Shown here piece after piece: positions 12,430-25,347 of a stretch of DNA of 64,000 nucleotides (positions within the stretch are counted from its first letter, which is position 1; each line of letters starts with the position of its first letter). The notes under the pieces are model-generated. The model was given only the letters and a program-made list of their open reading frames with translations. It did not search any database and was not told where the DNA came from. The stretch spans positions 41,478,001 to 41,542,000 of the forward strand of contig OX419760.1 of the NCBI GenBank assembly GCA_948567375.1, in the 5' to 3' direction. The position numbers and the translations under genes were made by a program. Origin of the DNA: Lunularia cruciata. Lineage: Eukaryota; Streptophyta; Marchantiopsida; Lunulariales; Lunulariaceae.

Positions 12430-14997
12430 TAAATAGTGAAGAATGAATATCTCTTGAATTGATGACTTGCTAGATCAATGGAGTAGAGCATGATACTTCT
12501 CCAAGTTGGATCTCAAAAGTGACTATTAGTAGATTCTCATTGATAGAGAAGATGTGCAAAAGACTACCTTTTGCACAAGGTATGGGCATTTTGATTGGAG
12601 AGTTCTACCTTTTGGGCTCATTAATGCTCCAGTAGTCTATATGGGTGAGAGGAATTGAGTGTTGGATAGGCTATTAGATAGGTACATGGTGGTGTTCTTG
12701 GATAATATTTAAATCTATAGTAAGATAGAGATAGAACATACAAATCACATGCAAGAAGTCTTAAGACAATTATGTCAATGGAAGTTCTATTGCAAGAAGT
12801 CAAAGTAGTGCTTTTTGGTCACTTTCTTGGGTTATAAGATTTCATCAGAGGGGATCAAGATGGAAGAGGAGAAAATCAAGGTCATTATTGGTTGGCCTAC
12901 TCTAAAGGATGCCATAAAAGTCCAAGCTTTTAATGGATTGGCATGTTTTCACCAATGATTCATCCACTACTATGCTCATGTGGCTGCACCATTGACCAAC
13001 CTCTTGGAGAAGACCTCAAGCTTTTAATGGACCACCAAGATTCAAAAAGCTAAAATATATGGTGTTTTCAAGACCTATTATTCAACCATATGATCCTCAA
13101 CTACCTTGTATGGTCAACTTTGCAATTGGAGCCGTGTTGCACCAAAAATTTCTAGATGGGTTACATCTCATTACCTTTGTGTCTCATAGACTAAATACCA
13201 TAGAAAGGAATTATTATGCTCAAGATCAAGAACAACTAGAAATGGTATATGCTACTAAGGTATGAAGACATTATCTCTTGGAGAAACAAGTGATCATGTA
13301 AACCGATCAAAAACCCTTCTTGTAGACATAACATCTAAAGCACATGAAGAGTCAATATCATCAATGGGAGGAACAACTACAGTTGTTTGACATCAAACTT
13401 GAGTACAAATCCAATAGGTTTCATATCATCTTAGATACATTATCATGATGACTTGATTTGAATATTCTTCCTCTCATCATGCTGGCAATTACAAGTCAAT
13501 TGACTCAAAAGTCCAAATTGAGTTTAGAACTGCTAACAACAAGACTCCTTCTTTCAGATGGTACAAGGTCATCTTGCAATATGTGACAAGGAATAAAACA
13601 CCTTTTCCTTCAAGGAAGGCCTTCTATTCTATGAGAATCAGATCTATATTCCAGCCAAGGGTGATCTACAACTTGTGCACCTTCAAGAAGCTCATGACTT
13701 ACCAATCACTGGTCACACGGGTGTGGACAAGACCTTGGCTACCCTACAATGCCAATGGTGATGGCCCAACATGGCACAAGATGTTTGAGAGTTTTTTCCA
13801 ATCTTGTGAGAGTTGCTAACGCAACAAGGCTAGCAACCAAAAGCCAGGTGGCCTCCTTCAACCATTTCCCATCTCATCTACGTGATGTGAACATTTGAGC
13901 TTAAATCTCATCACCTCCTTGCCCAAGACAAAGCAAGGTCACATAGCAATCATAGTGTTTATGGATACACTTAATAAGAAAATCCATTTGGCACCAACCT
14001 TTGATATAGTGGATGCTCCAACATGGCCCATATCTACTTCAATAATTTCTTCAAGCATCATGAGATGCCTTGTATACTCATTTCCAACCGTGATGTTTGA
14101 TTCAACAAAAAAATTTGGCAAGCACTCTTTCAAATACTCAACACCAAGCTTACTTTGTCCATGGCGTATCATCCTCAAAATGATAGACAAATTAAATATA
14201 AAAATTGCACCTTAGAGGATATACTTCATGCCTTTGTCAAAGGTCACTATACTAGTTGGGATGAATGTTTTGCAACTGTTGAGTTTACCTACAATAATTC
14301 CAAACATGCAAGCACCAGATTTTCTCCCTTCTTCCTTAATTTTTGCCAAGATCTACTTGTTCCAAATTCCTTTCTTTCTCCTCCTCCATCTCATGTCCCC
14401 TGTACTTTGACCTTCTTGACCATAGTATCTCAATCCCTACAACAAGCCAAATCTCATCTCCTTGTTGCTCACAATTATGAGAAAGAATATGCAGACCAAC
14501 ATCATTGTGATCTCACTTTTCAACTTGATGATAAGGTCATGCTTTCTTCTAGTAACCTACCCCTCCCACTTGATACTCAAGTCCGTAAACTTGCACCTAA
14601 TTGGATAGGTACATTTGATTGTCACCCAAATCATTTATCTTGTTTTTTATTGATTTGCCTTACCTTGTCATATGCAAATCCACCCAATCTTTCATGTTTC
14701 TAAGTTGAAATCTTTTGTTTCTAATCCATTTTTCTTTCCTCTCATGTCCAACCTCCTCTTCCTCCTTATGTTCCGATCGGCAATCATGAGGGGTATAACA
14801 TTGATTATATCTATGCACATTGCCACATTCAACATGGCCGCCAATAACATACTAAGTACAAAGTCCTTTGGAAAATGTATCCTCTTCATGATGTCAATTG
14901 GGAACCCATTTCTTATCTCCAAAATGCACAAACAACTATCCAAGAGTTTGAAGCTTCCATGTTGACGAGGACATCACCAACTAGCAATGGGGGAATA
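12430..14997 (+). pseudogene. Truncated pol remnant of array unit 2
   Basis: Starts in the middle of RT ([11 protein letters not shown]-like, about 12450) with no PBS, gag or protease. The catalytic motif is FLDN near 12690. RNase H is at about 12960-13450 (VLQPYDPQLPCMVNF-like). The integrase zinc region is at about 13560-13830 and the integrase core at about 13890-14215. A 182-codon open piece at 14155-14703 covers the D-D-E glutamate area to the GPY/F-like module (NWIGTFD). The end of the chromodomain (YPLHDVNWEPISYLQNAQ) is at about 14875-14940. The unit is less decayed than unit 1 but still broken. Confidence 0.78.
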
Positions 14998-15345
14998 TCT
15001 GACAATAACAAGTTTGTAGATGAGTTAGTCAAGACTAACAAAGTAAAAAATAGGCCAAATTAGCCAAGAATTATAAAAATATTCTAGAAACATCTAGGAA
15101 GCTACTTAATATCATCCAAGTATTGGGTAATGTACATGCCAAGTGGTGACTTCTAGGAGGAAAATTCTTGGGAAGCTTCTTGGTTAGCTTAGCTTACATG
15201 TCAACTAGGTGGTTCTAAAAGAAAGCCATTTGAGAAGCTTCTTGACTAGCTTAGCTTGCATGCAAAGTAGGCGGCTTCTAGAAGTTCCAATGTGATCTTT
15301 CACTCCAATCTTCCATTCTCCTATTTTTGTCCTTGGTCTTTTACA
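14998..15345 (+). repeat. 3' LTR of the array, family A (shortened)
   Basis: Only 348 bp, with a degenerate start (TCTGACAATAACAAG) and intact end CTTTTACA. It lacks one internal repeat and the CTATAAATA region. The duplicated target (C)TTAAC follows. Confidence 0.8.
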
Positions 15346-17430
15346 CTTAACACATGCACAAGTTAAAATTTTCAATTTAGATTCAAAAATTGTCAAATAT
15401 ATTCCTTAGATAAGATAATTTTACAAATATGTGAAAGATTGGTAAAATTATGTTACTTTAATATGTATGAATATCAATGTACTAACAATATAAACAGGAA
15501 AAACAGGTCATTCCCTCAAGGATACATGTTGGAAATGACTATAAATGAAGACAAGTGTCATTAGTTGTTTATTCTTGCCTATTTAACCTCTTAGGCAAAA
15601 ACCACTCACAAAAGAGGGTAGAGTCACCACTTTTGATGCACTACAAAAAGATAGAATCACCAATAATCACTCATGAGAGATTTAATCCAGAGGATTCCTG
15701 ATTGTGATGGTTCATTCCTATAAAGGTCACTTCACCTCAAAGATTTTTACCTTCCTTGTTGCATGGCCAAATTCTTGACAACTATTGTTGAAGCAAACAT
15801 AAGTATTATGATTTGCACTCCCATCACAAAGTTCAGGTTGTAAAAAATTGATAGTATTAATTTGTCTCACAAATAGTGTCTTAGAATGCACAAACTACGA
15901 GAGAGTAAGATCTCCCAAGGATCCAATCACTCTAATAACTACGATTGTGACATAGCATTCCATCCTTTCCAGAAGGCATGACATCACAAGAGTCTTTGAA
16001 TGATTATTGAATCTTACAAGTTGGTGTTACTTTATGATACTCCAAGTGTGTGGTGACCTATCTTTGTATTGTTCTTGACCTCTATAGAGCTCATAGAGTT
16101 GCACACTTTAGTTCCACCCAAATGACTTACCTCATTAAAGTGCTTCTGGTCATGCATCAAGATTCCTCACTCCCACTCAAACCATCATGCAATCACTCAT
16201 ACAAGATGCAAACTACACGTACACCAACCTGATAATCTTGATTGTATAAACATTTTTAGTTGCAATGAAAAGATGCACCAAATGAACCTTGTGAACATCA
16301 AGTTTAAGCCCTATATACAATATTACTTAGCCACCAAAGATATCCAATAGCTACAATGTATTGGAAATCCCGAATTACAGCTAAGTTACTTAGTGCTAAT
16401 CACGTCTTATCTACTTATCTAACCCTAAAACTAATCTTCAATAGGCATGGTCCATGTGGAATGACCACTTCTACTTCTCGTCATTTATTGTTATTATGTA
16501 AGGTGACACACATAATACAAGATCTTCATATCATAACCTAACTACTATGTATGAAATATGTTTGGATACAAAATGTCCTCTATTACAACGATGGAAACTA
16601 CCTTGCCATATCTACTAAATGGATCTTAGTTGTTGGTGACAAAGTTGGATGCTGCTCATTTTTTATGAAGTTGTTGTTGGTGTTACTTTTGTGCAAGAAA
16701 ATCTGGTACAAGATATGAGAAACAAATAGTACAAGAAACAAGGTGTTGAGGTATGAGATGAATAGTATAAGGTTTGAGTACAAGATGAATAGTATGAGGT
16801 TATGTACAAGTATGAGGTTTGAGTATGAGGTAGGATATATGAGATAATGTTCATGTACAAGGTACAAGATAAAAATCATATGAGTATGAGCTTTGAGACA
16901 AGCACAAGTACAAGAAGTGCGAGGTATGAGGTGATGAGGTACAAGGTCTGAGTATGAGGTCTTAGTACAAGATGAGTATGAGATCTAAGAAAAAGACAAA
17001 TAGTAAGAGGTTTGAGACAAACAAGATGAGGTCTTAGTACAAGGTGAGCATGAGGTTATGAACAAGAAATGGGTACAAGGTTACAAATGAGAAACAAGCA
17101 CAAGATTACAAACAAAAAATGAGTATGAGGTTATGAATGAGAAATGAGTATGAGGTTACAAACAAGAAACAAAGTGCAAGGCTACAAATGAGAAATAAGT
17201 GAAAGGTTACAAACAAAAAACAAAAGTACAAGGTTACAAATGAGAAACAAATACAAGGTTACAAACAAGAAATAAGTATGAGGTTACAAACACAAAATGA
17301 GTATGAGATTACAGATGAGAAACATAGTACAAGGTTATAAACAAGAATTGAGAACAAGGTTATGAACTAGCAATGACATATGAGGTTACGTACAAGATGC
17401 AAACAAGCTACAAAAAGTCTGAGGTATGAG
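15346..17430 (+). repeat. Duplication copy A, right segment
   Basis: Resumes the alignment with copy B at 58131: CAATTTAGATTCAAAAATT occurs at about 15374 and at about 58138. It continues collinearly to about 16945 (59703 in B). Short conserved blocks, such as the CTCTTAGGCAAAAACCACTC tract, recur in both copies. No coding capacity is evident. The last 0.7 kb is the minisatellite described separately. Confidence 0.75.
16690..17420 (+). repeat. Degenerate purine-rich minisatellite
   Basis: About 0.7 kb built from variants of GAGTATGAGGTT, ACAAGGTTACAAA and GAGAAATGAGTA in irregular higher-order units of roughly 22-35 bp. The copy-B counterpart (about 59450-59723) is shorter before it is cut by the next element. 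Two minus-strand frames (16598-16879, 16663-16860) are repeat artefacts rich in LI/YS. Confidence 0.7.
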
Positions 17431-19428
17431 GTGTGAGCTCAACATCCATATGTGGTATTTCATATGGTTGTAACGTTTGCTACAACATTTGCCTCCAAAT
17501 GCTATGATTTTGGTGTCCAAAGAAAGCCCTTGTGAAGCCGCTTCTAATGAGATGAAGATTTTTCAGTTTGAATATGTAACCAGTGAGATATAAACCCCAA
17601 AGTGCATGTAGCCAAATTCCTCCTCAAAGATGACTCTTCCAAACTGAAGATTGATGGCAACAAAGATCTTTAGGGCCACCCCCTCCATACCTTGGTGTAT
17701 ACAAGGATGGAACTAAATGCTACCACATTGAGTGATTTCTTACCTTGTCATAATAATATGTTTTGTTTTCCTAAAAAAAGTAGAGAAATAGAACAAAATT
17801 TTGTTCTTGAGAACAAGTGCATTGTGACAATATACTTGACAAAAATTTATCCAGCATATTCCTCTAAAAATCTAATTTAGAACCCTTTTATGGTTTGATT
17901 ATATTTTAATTATAGACATTTAATACATCAAAAATTCATCTTTATAATTTCTACCTAGTCTTCTGTCAGTTTTCTATCCTCATCTTCACTTGAAAATCCT
18001 TCAAAATAAATTTTCATTCTTGTGGACCAACATTTTATATGGATTAATCAAGGGTTGCATAATTTTACGTACTAATTGCTCCACCTAGGTATATATTTTT
18101 TGGAGTACTTAGATGAAATACATAGCAACTATATATTTCTTGAAGATAGCATCTCTTTTTAATAATCTTATATAATTGTTATCCACCACAAATAAATATT
18201 TAAGCTTGTGTAGAATGATAGCTCATTTAAAAGCAAGTACTGAATGTATTATTTTTATATAATTAAAACGTTTAAGTAGGTATTGGTGAGTATCAAATAA
18301 ATATAATCTTCCCAAGTTCTACTTTGACTTGATTCGAAACTTTGAGTGACTTGAAACTTGATTCAAAACTGAAGTAGGCATTGGTGAGTATCAAATAAAT
18401 ATAATCTTCTCAAGTTCAACTTTGACTTGATTCGAACCTTTGAGTGACTTGACTTGTAAGAACTTGATTTGACTTTGAGTATTCTGAAGATGAAATCATC
18501 CTTTTCCACTTTGTCATTCAGGTGTATAAATAACACAGATTTTAAGTATGATATATACTTGATTGTAGAGCGCAATTGTAGGAACTTAAAGGACTTTAAG
18601 TATTATGAAGGAAAAATCATTTACTCTATCATTATATGTCCTACTTAAACTCTGTCCACTTGTTTTATCTTTTTCAATATTGAGTTGTTTCAATATCATT
18701 TGAAGTAATTTTTGAAATTTGATTCTTATTTTGTTGAAATTTATTTCTGCTGACAAGTTTCATAGATTACTCAGTTTGTAGAATCTACTCTCTACATATT
18801 CCATGACTGTTTCTGCATGCTGTTCACTCATGAGGTTGTCATGTAATAACTTCTTCTCTTTTATCCATAAGCTCTTGAATATAAATGATATCCTAAACGC
18901 TTAAGATAAGCATTTGTGCGTCTCCAAACAACAAGAATTGTTTTACTCCATCAATCCCCAGAATTCATGCTTTTTCTAGATAAGTCTCTCCTTATTCGGA
19001 AGAATCTTCGTGCAAACTTATTTTTTATCAACGAGATAATGGTCCAATATATATACATCAAAAAACTCATGTCCTTTGCATCCCACAAGTCGTTTGCTGA
19101 AGCTCACGTCTCTCCGCTATCTTTTCGTAAAAGCCAATGATTGTTTTCTGTTCAAATTGTCAAAGGTGAAAGGGTATAAATAATGGCAAATAGTGCAAAA
19201 GTAACGTTAACAATTGACTTTTGTACCGTATAACGAGTCAAATATCACCTGATAAACGACAAAAGAATATTCCAGTGAGAGATTCATGCAGATTGCCGAG
19301 AGTAATGAAAGAGCTAGTTCATAGCATTATTTCATTTGCTTTTTATTTAGTTCCATTTTCTTTCTCCTCACTCTTTGAGCCCCGGTACCCTTTTTGAATG
19401 TTAATGTACCCGTGAGCTTATTTCTTCT

Positions 19429-19431
<3 letters not shown>
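17430..19431. other. AT-rich non-coding stretch with one short tandem duplication
   Basis: No gene is recognisable. A 98-bp direct duplication lies at about 18273-18455; both halves carry GGTGAGTATCAAATAAATAT and a TTGACTTGATTCGAA tract. Short open frames here do not resemble any family known to me. Confidence 0.5.

Positions 19432-19510
<79 letters not shown>
19432..19510. repeat. (TA)n microsatellite, about 39 units
   Basis: An uninterrupted TA run. The minus-strand frame over it encodes only a YI dipeptide run and is not a gene. Confidence 0.95.
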
Positions 19511-19512
<2 letters not shown>

Positions 19513-19836
19513 TTCTTTTTTCATCTGTTTAACATTGAAATCTAATTTTTACAGGTTCGTAGAGTTTTAAGTTCCGGTTTCAAATTTACAACATTTTAGA
19601 AATATTCTTTCTATTCTACTTTCTACTATGCATGATCATACTGTGCGTGATTTAGCAGTTTTTGACGATGTGCTAACTTTTAGATAAAGGTAAACTTAGG
19701 GGAATGGAAGTAAAATGCAAAATTTTTCTCTTGTTGAGTTCCAGTACGCTTCATAAATTAGATGATGCCTTATAACTGATACGGAACATCATGTTGTTCA
19801 TGAAGTGTCATGGAAATTACGTTATTTTGAAATATT

Positions 19837-19908
19837 TGTGATTTTGAAGATTATTTTGAAGTAGATGTGATTTTGAAGATTATTTTGAAGTAGACGTGCC
19901 CTTGAAGA
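19837..19908 (+). repeat. 29-bp tandem repeat, about 2.5 copies
   Basis: The unit TGTGATTTTGAAGATTATTT plus nine more bases starts at 19837 and at 19866, with a diverged partial third copy from 19895. Confidence 0.8.
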
Positions 19909-19978
19909 AATTGGAAAGGTGGTTAACCGCTTGAAACCAGATAATATCATTTAGTTAGTATCAAAGTTGAAAATTAAA

Positions 19979-20535
19979 TAAAAGAAAGAAAAAGGGATAT
20001 AAGTACGGAGAAAGAAAAGTGCTAACTAAATAGGCCAACGTAAATGGAGAATGAATACTATACTCCAATCTAATATGAATTCGGTAGTAAGCACTAAATT
20101 GAAATGATCAAAAATACATCTAAAATGGTAAAGCTTACTTATTCAAAAAATAATTATAAATGATTTAAAAGAAAGAAAAAGGGATATAAGTACGGAGAAA
20201 GAAAAGTGCTAACTAAATAGGCCAACGTAAATGGAGAATGAATACTATACTCCAATCTAATATGAATTCGGTAGTAAGCACTAAATTGAAATGATCAAAA
20301 ATACATCTAAAATGGTAAAGCTTACTTATTCAAAAAATAGTTATAAATGATTTAAAAGAAAGAAAAAGGGATATAAGTACGGAGAAAGAAAAGTGCTAAC
20401 TAAATAGGCCAACGTAAATGGAGAATGAATACTATACTCCAATCTAATATGAATTCGGTAGTAAGCACTAAATTGAAATGATCAAAAATACATCTAAAAT
20501 GGTAAAGCTTACTCATTCAAAAAATAATTATAAAT
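19979..20535 (+). repeat. 187-bp tandem repeat, three near-identical copies
   Basis: Units start at 19979, 20166 and 20353, each beginning TAAAAGAAAGAAAAAGGGAT and containing ATGAATTCGGTAGTAAGCAC. Only about two differences were noticed among the three copies (an A/G in the AAAATAATTA tract and CTTATTC versus CTCATTC), so the triplication is recent. No open frame or known element is seen in the unit. Confidence 0.93.
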
Positions 20536-20569
20536 GTAAATCATTTACGTAATTCTGATGTCATTTCGA

Positions 20570-20760
20570 ACTAGAGCCTGGGGTCCTCGCGGGATAGAGT
20601 AATTGGTAACTCGAAGGTCAAAATCTGAATGTTATAGGTTCAAATCCAACTCTCGCCAAAAAATAAAGGTGGAGGGAAGGCAGAGGTAAAGCCTGCACAG
20701 CAGACTAACCGACACACCTGATATTCATAACATCAAACAACCAGCACGGTATACTAAATT
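20570..20760 (+). mobile_element. tRNA-derived SINE-like sequence
   Basis: It contains a polymerase III A-box-like TAGAGTAATTGG (20595-20606) and a B-box GGTTCAAATCC (20637-20647) 30 bases apart, as in a tRNA head. The acceptor and anticodon stems do not pair well, so it is not an intact tRNA gene. The head is followed by a GC-richer body (GGCAGAGGTAAAGCCTGCAC) unlike the surrounding DNA, which is typical of plant tRNA-derived SINEs. The 3' end and any target duplication could not be fixed. Confidence 0.5.
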
Positions 20761-21660
20761 GACGACATATCCAAATCGCCAAATACAATTGCATATACAT
20801 GACTTTCATCTCCACATTCTTGTTTGGACTAGGATGACTTTAGAACAAGGACCCGTTGATATTTTGATTTGAAATTCAGAATTTGAATGATTTTAGGAAT
20901 AGTACTTTAAAGTTAAATAAATATCATTATTTTATAAATAGTTGAATACTTTTCGTAAATAGTATCTTTATAAATTTGAAAGGACCACTATTTAAAGATC
21001 TGTTTATGTTTTATGAAAAATCAAACTTACCCGACAAAGTTTATTACTCAAGGAGTCCAAAGATGTGTTCACATATAGACCTTTATGATTGAGCGGCAGC
21101 GGTTTAAACGTCTCAGCCGGTTCCTTGTACTCATATTCTTGAAGAAAGCACATTTATTATTTATTATAGTATGTATCTTTTAATTTCTTTTCTATGAAAT
21201 CCATTATTCTCTCTATATAAATATATATCTTGATTTATTGTCATATCAAAGAACATGACTTATAAAACTCCAAAACACATCTTTTTATTGAAAGGATAAC
21301 GCGTTTATACTCCATGCACTCAAAGCCCATAAGAATTTAAGATTAATTCGATATTCCTAGTTTTGCATTGCATTGCATTTAAATTTTTTGTTGCTACGCT
21401 CTTAAATTTAAATTATAATTATTACTGCAAGAAATGTTTTGGATCCCTAACTTTAAAAAATGATAAACAATAAGATAATCTCAACCCCAATTATTACAAA
21501 TACTCATTATCTTATATTCACTAATGTCAATAAACTCATGATTCCTTATCCACATGATTATATAAAAATCAGTAAGAATTCTTTGGTCATGGTTAACAAT
21601 AAATATAAAGAATAAAAAGATGTTATTCTTATTGTTTATGATATCTCTTAAAATACTAAC
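20761..21660. other. AT-rich stretch without recognisable features
   Basis: No gene, repeat or transposon hallmark was recognised before the assembly gap. Confidence 0.4.
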
Positions 21661-21860
21661 NNNNNNNNNNNNNNNNNNNNNNNNNNNNNNNNNNNNNNNN
21701 NNNNNNNNNNNNNNNNNNNNNNNNNNNNNNNNNNNNNNNNNNNNNNNNNNNNNNNNNNNNNNNNNNNNNNNNNNNNNNNNNNNNNNNNNNNNNNNNNNNN
21801 NNNNNNNNNNNNNNNNNNNNNNNNNNNNNNNNNNNNNNNNNNNNNNNNNNNNNNNNNNNN
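21661..21860. other. Assembly gap (200 N)
   Basis: Exactly 200 undetermined bases, a round number that suggests a scaffold gap of nominal length. The open frame reading across it (21620-22009) is not real. Confidence 0.99.
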
Positions 21861-22588
21861 ATGTTGTAATAAATATTTATAGATTTAGGGGAACAATTAA
21901 AAATCTAAAATGTCATGTCCATTTTCTCTACCATCTTAATTATGATGTATGTAAGAATATGTATATTTTACACACAAAGAGACAAGAATTTAGATGTAGA
22001 AGAAAATGATAAGGCAGATTAGTCACCTCAAGTCTTGGGTACTTTGAAGAACACCTAATGAATTATAGCACTATCTGAGGCATTTTATTGTGACTTTTTA
22101 ATATTTAGTGTCTAATAGGACTCTTGGTACTCATAAATCAAGAAAAGAGAGTAAAGAGAAAATAATTATAGTGTTATGTTCAACTATAGTTGCTTTAATC
22201 AAATTGCCTCCCTTATAATTACAAGTCTCAATATCCAAGTGCTCTTTCAAGGCGTAATATCAAAAATCCTTCAAACTTGGAAATTTTATTTGCATCTTGG
22301 AAAGCTAGATGACAATCTACCCATTTGAATGATTCATGCTTGAAATTGAGAAAAGTATGAAACCTCTAAGTGAAACTGGAATATTTATTATTACTAAATA
22401 ATGGAAAGACTTCAAGTTCCCAACATTTAAGACATGTACTTGAAGCATATATAATATGAACTCTTTCATAAAAAAACCACAATTATACTCAATTATGAAT
22501 GCTAGAATATTAATTCCTTCAATATACAATATAATAAATTGTTAACTGCACATAAGATGTAGGTCTCAAATGACCAAGACATTGAAGA

Positions 22589-22589
<1 letters not shown>

Positions 22590-22620
<31 letters not shown>
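22590..22620. repeat. (AAT)n microsatellite
   Basis: About ten uninterrupted AAT/TAA units. Confidence 0.92.
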
Positions 22621-22912
22621 GGTCATCAAATTCCAAAGTAAGAGTATGAAGATTACATGATTTGAATGCTTTTATACAAAAACCACAACTTAACTCAACT
22701 TGGACTCTAGGATAATAATTCCTTCAAGATAAAAAAAATAAGAATTATTAATTGCACATAAGGCATAGGTCCTCATATAACAAAGAAATTCATATATGAT
22801 AGTAAAGGCTAAGAATTTCAAAGTAAAATAACTGAAGGCATGTGGATTACATATTGTTTGATTTTGATACAATATCAAGTAACTTTTCAATTGGTCTAGT
22901 CCTTAGACTTAG

Positions 22913-23026
<114 letters not shown>

Positions 23027-23038
23027 TTGGATAGCATG

Positions 23039-23175
23039 TTAGTAGGTTTTCAGAGTTAGCATAAGGTTCACTTGAGAGAAAAGAAAAATAAACCAACAAT
23101 AGACAATTAGTAGGTTTTCAGAGTTAGCATAAGGTTCACTTGAGAGAGAAGAAAAATATACCAACAATAGACAAT
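23039..23175 (+). repeat. 68-bp direct duplication
   Basis: TTAGTAGGTTTTCAGAGTTA starts at 23039 and again at 23107. The two halves are nearly identical over their length. Confidence 0.9.
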
Positions 23176-25347
23176 GTGTATTATGTGAACAAGATTTTGA
23201 TTTAGATGAGTTAGGTAAGGTCAAGTTCTGGAAGAAGAGATATAGAATATGGAAAAAATATATGGAAAGCAATGTTAATATCCAAGAAGATGGAGTAGTT
23301 GTCTTAGAGGAAGCACTTCATATTGCTAATTATGGTTATTCCAAAAAGCCTTTTACATGCTAGAATTGTATTTTCAACAACACTCCTCTAAAGTGTATGG
23401 TCTATCACTTTAGGTCAAAACTATCAAGAAGAAGATACACTAGGACCATATTGCAAAAATAAGATGAATATTCTCCTCAGATTATCTTAGAAAAGTAACT
23501 TATTCAATCAATAAATTAAACAAGGAGATAAATCTAACTTTTGTATAAACCACCATCTAAATATTTTATGCATAATTTTTTTTTTACTATTATGTAACTT
23601 CACTATATATAATGATAGATTTACCATAATCTTAAGCTTGCTTTTGTTTCACAAACTGATCAACAAGTCTAACTTATACTTCTGCAAATTATGTGAAATG
23701 TGATTGGTTATTGGCTTTGGCAATCTATATTGCTTGTTGTATTAGCCGCTCTGATAACATCGGGTAAGTACCTTAATTTCTTAAGAGAGTTATCTTTGAA
23801 AATTATGAGCTCAAGTATGAGTCTACATCCAAGTTGTAAACTCTTGCATAGGTATGCATCATATTTTTATTTTACAAGGTACTCTCCACCCATTTTCCAA
23901 TGTACCCAAATTGGTAAAATACAACACAACAAAGTGAGGCTTGAACGTCTTACAATAATATATACTTTTATGCTTCAATCAAGATAGCTAGAGTTCTCAA
24001 GCAATATCACTTTTTGCTTACAACCAAAAAAGCATAAACTTTCTATTACAAGTCCTAAATTTATCTTATAAAACATAATCAAATACCTTATCATTGTGAT
24101 ATTGTGCAATCTGCTCTAACTAGATAATGTTCAAGTCTACCAGTCTGAGAAATTCATTGGAGCGAACAAGTTGAATAATCAATTGCTTTGTATACAATGT
24201 AATATGTGTTTGTATGTGAAATACTATGGCAAAGGCAAAAGTCAATTGGTTAATCTATAAGAGATGGAAGTATGCAAAATCTTAAGCATAAAATTCTTAA
24301 AAAATGGTTTGAATTTGAGTTTGAGTAAGAGGGTTCAATCTACGGAAACACTTTAGAATAAAGAAGTATTAATTTTAGGTTTAAACATGCATTTATACAT
24401 TGAGTTATTGGATAAACTAAGTGAGTGTAGATGCAAGTTTTGATGATTTCATTCCATTGGAGCATTTACATCCGCATCCAAAGAAAAATGAATAAAATTG
24501 TGGTAACTTTAAGAAGTTGGAGTGGGAGAGATAATAGAGTAAAAGAGAAAGTATACAAAATAAAAATAAAATTGAAGACCAATGGATTTGGATGTATGTC
24601 ATGAATAGAAGGACCAAATAGATTTATTTAAATGATTGAATCTAAATTTAGAAAGAAAGAGCATCATAAAAAACCATATTGAAGGCTAACAAGTATTTTG
24701 AGATATTGATCAGGAAAATATTAAAATGTTATGGTTTTCTCATCCTCTCATCTTCATAATACAAAAGAAACCATTACTGATTTATCATATACTCATGTAC
24801 TCACTTGGGAAAGGATCGTACTTTAAAGTGACTTAAAACAACACTGCAAGAATCATTAAATGCAATACTTGGGGTAGGTAGATTATATTATTTATCATCC
24901 AGTGTACTTCAAAGATCAAAATATTTATTTTTGTACTGATATTATTAAATTGACTTGGGTTATAGCTAAAGAGAATGTAACACTCTACCAAGTCAGAAAA
25001 TGGATTTATGATTTTATGCATATATGCTTGAGTATAGGTAATTCCAAAACAAAACAAAAATCATATTATGTCATATAAAATTAAAGCAAGTTCTAGAATT
25101 CTTATGTACATGAGCAAATTCGGTGTTCATCTCAAAACAAGAGATATTTTTACAGATCATATCATTCAATATAGAAGTAAATCAAGTTGTACAAATACAA
25201 ACTCTATTTGAGAGTAAGAGTCTTTGACTGAATGTGTGGAAATGTATTTATTGTCGTGAAAGAGTTGTGCTATGATAGAATATAATGGAATAATGAGAGT
25301 AGATTCTATCTATGGAATGAGGACCCAAAATCCACTTAGGATGAGAT

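Larger units (their letters stand above)
4676..15345 (+). mobile_element. Tandem LTR-int-LTR-int-LTR array of a family-A chromovirus
   Basis: Three LTRs of one family (4676-5181, 11958-12429, 14998-15345) separate two internal regions, both in plus orientation. The outer flanks carry TTAAC (4671-4675) and CTTAAC (15346-15351). Copy B at about 58120-58140 has the uninterrupted sequence, so the whole 10.7 kb replaces a single empty site. Unit 1 is nearly complete but badly decayed. Unit 2 starts abruptly inside RT without PBS, gag or protease. This is what unequal recombination between the LTRs of one original insertion, followed by a deletion, would give. No functional protein is expected. Confidence 0.8.

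Noticed and set aside
19327-19524. Minus-strand ORF with a long YI-dipeptide run
   Set aside because: It is the translation of a (TA)n microsatellite. The same holds for the frames at 22842-23042 and 22896-23099.
19979-20535. Possible CRISPR-like array
   Set aside because: The three repeats are head-to-tail 187-bp units with no spacers, in a eukaryotic genome.
20580-20660. Intact tRNA gene
   Set aside because: A- and B-boxes are present but the acceptor and anticodon stems do not pair, so a SINE head fits better.
21620-22009. 129-codon open frame
   Set aside because: It reads through the 200-N assembly gap, so its central part is undetermined bases.
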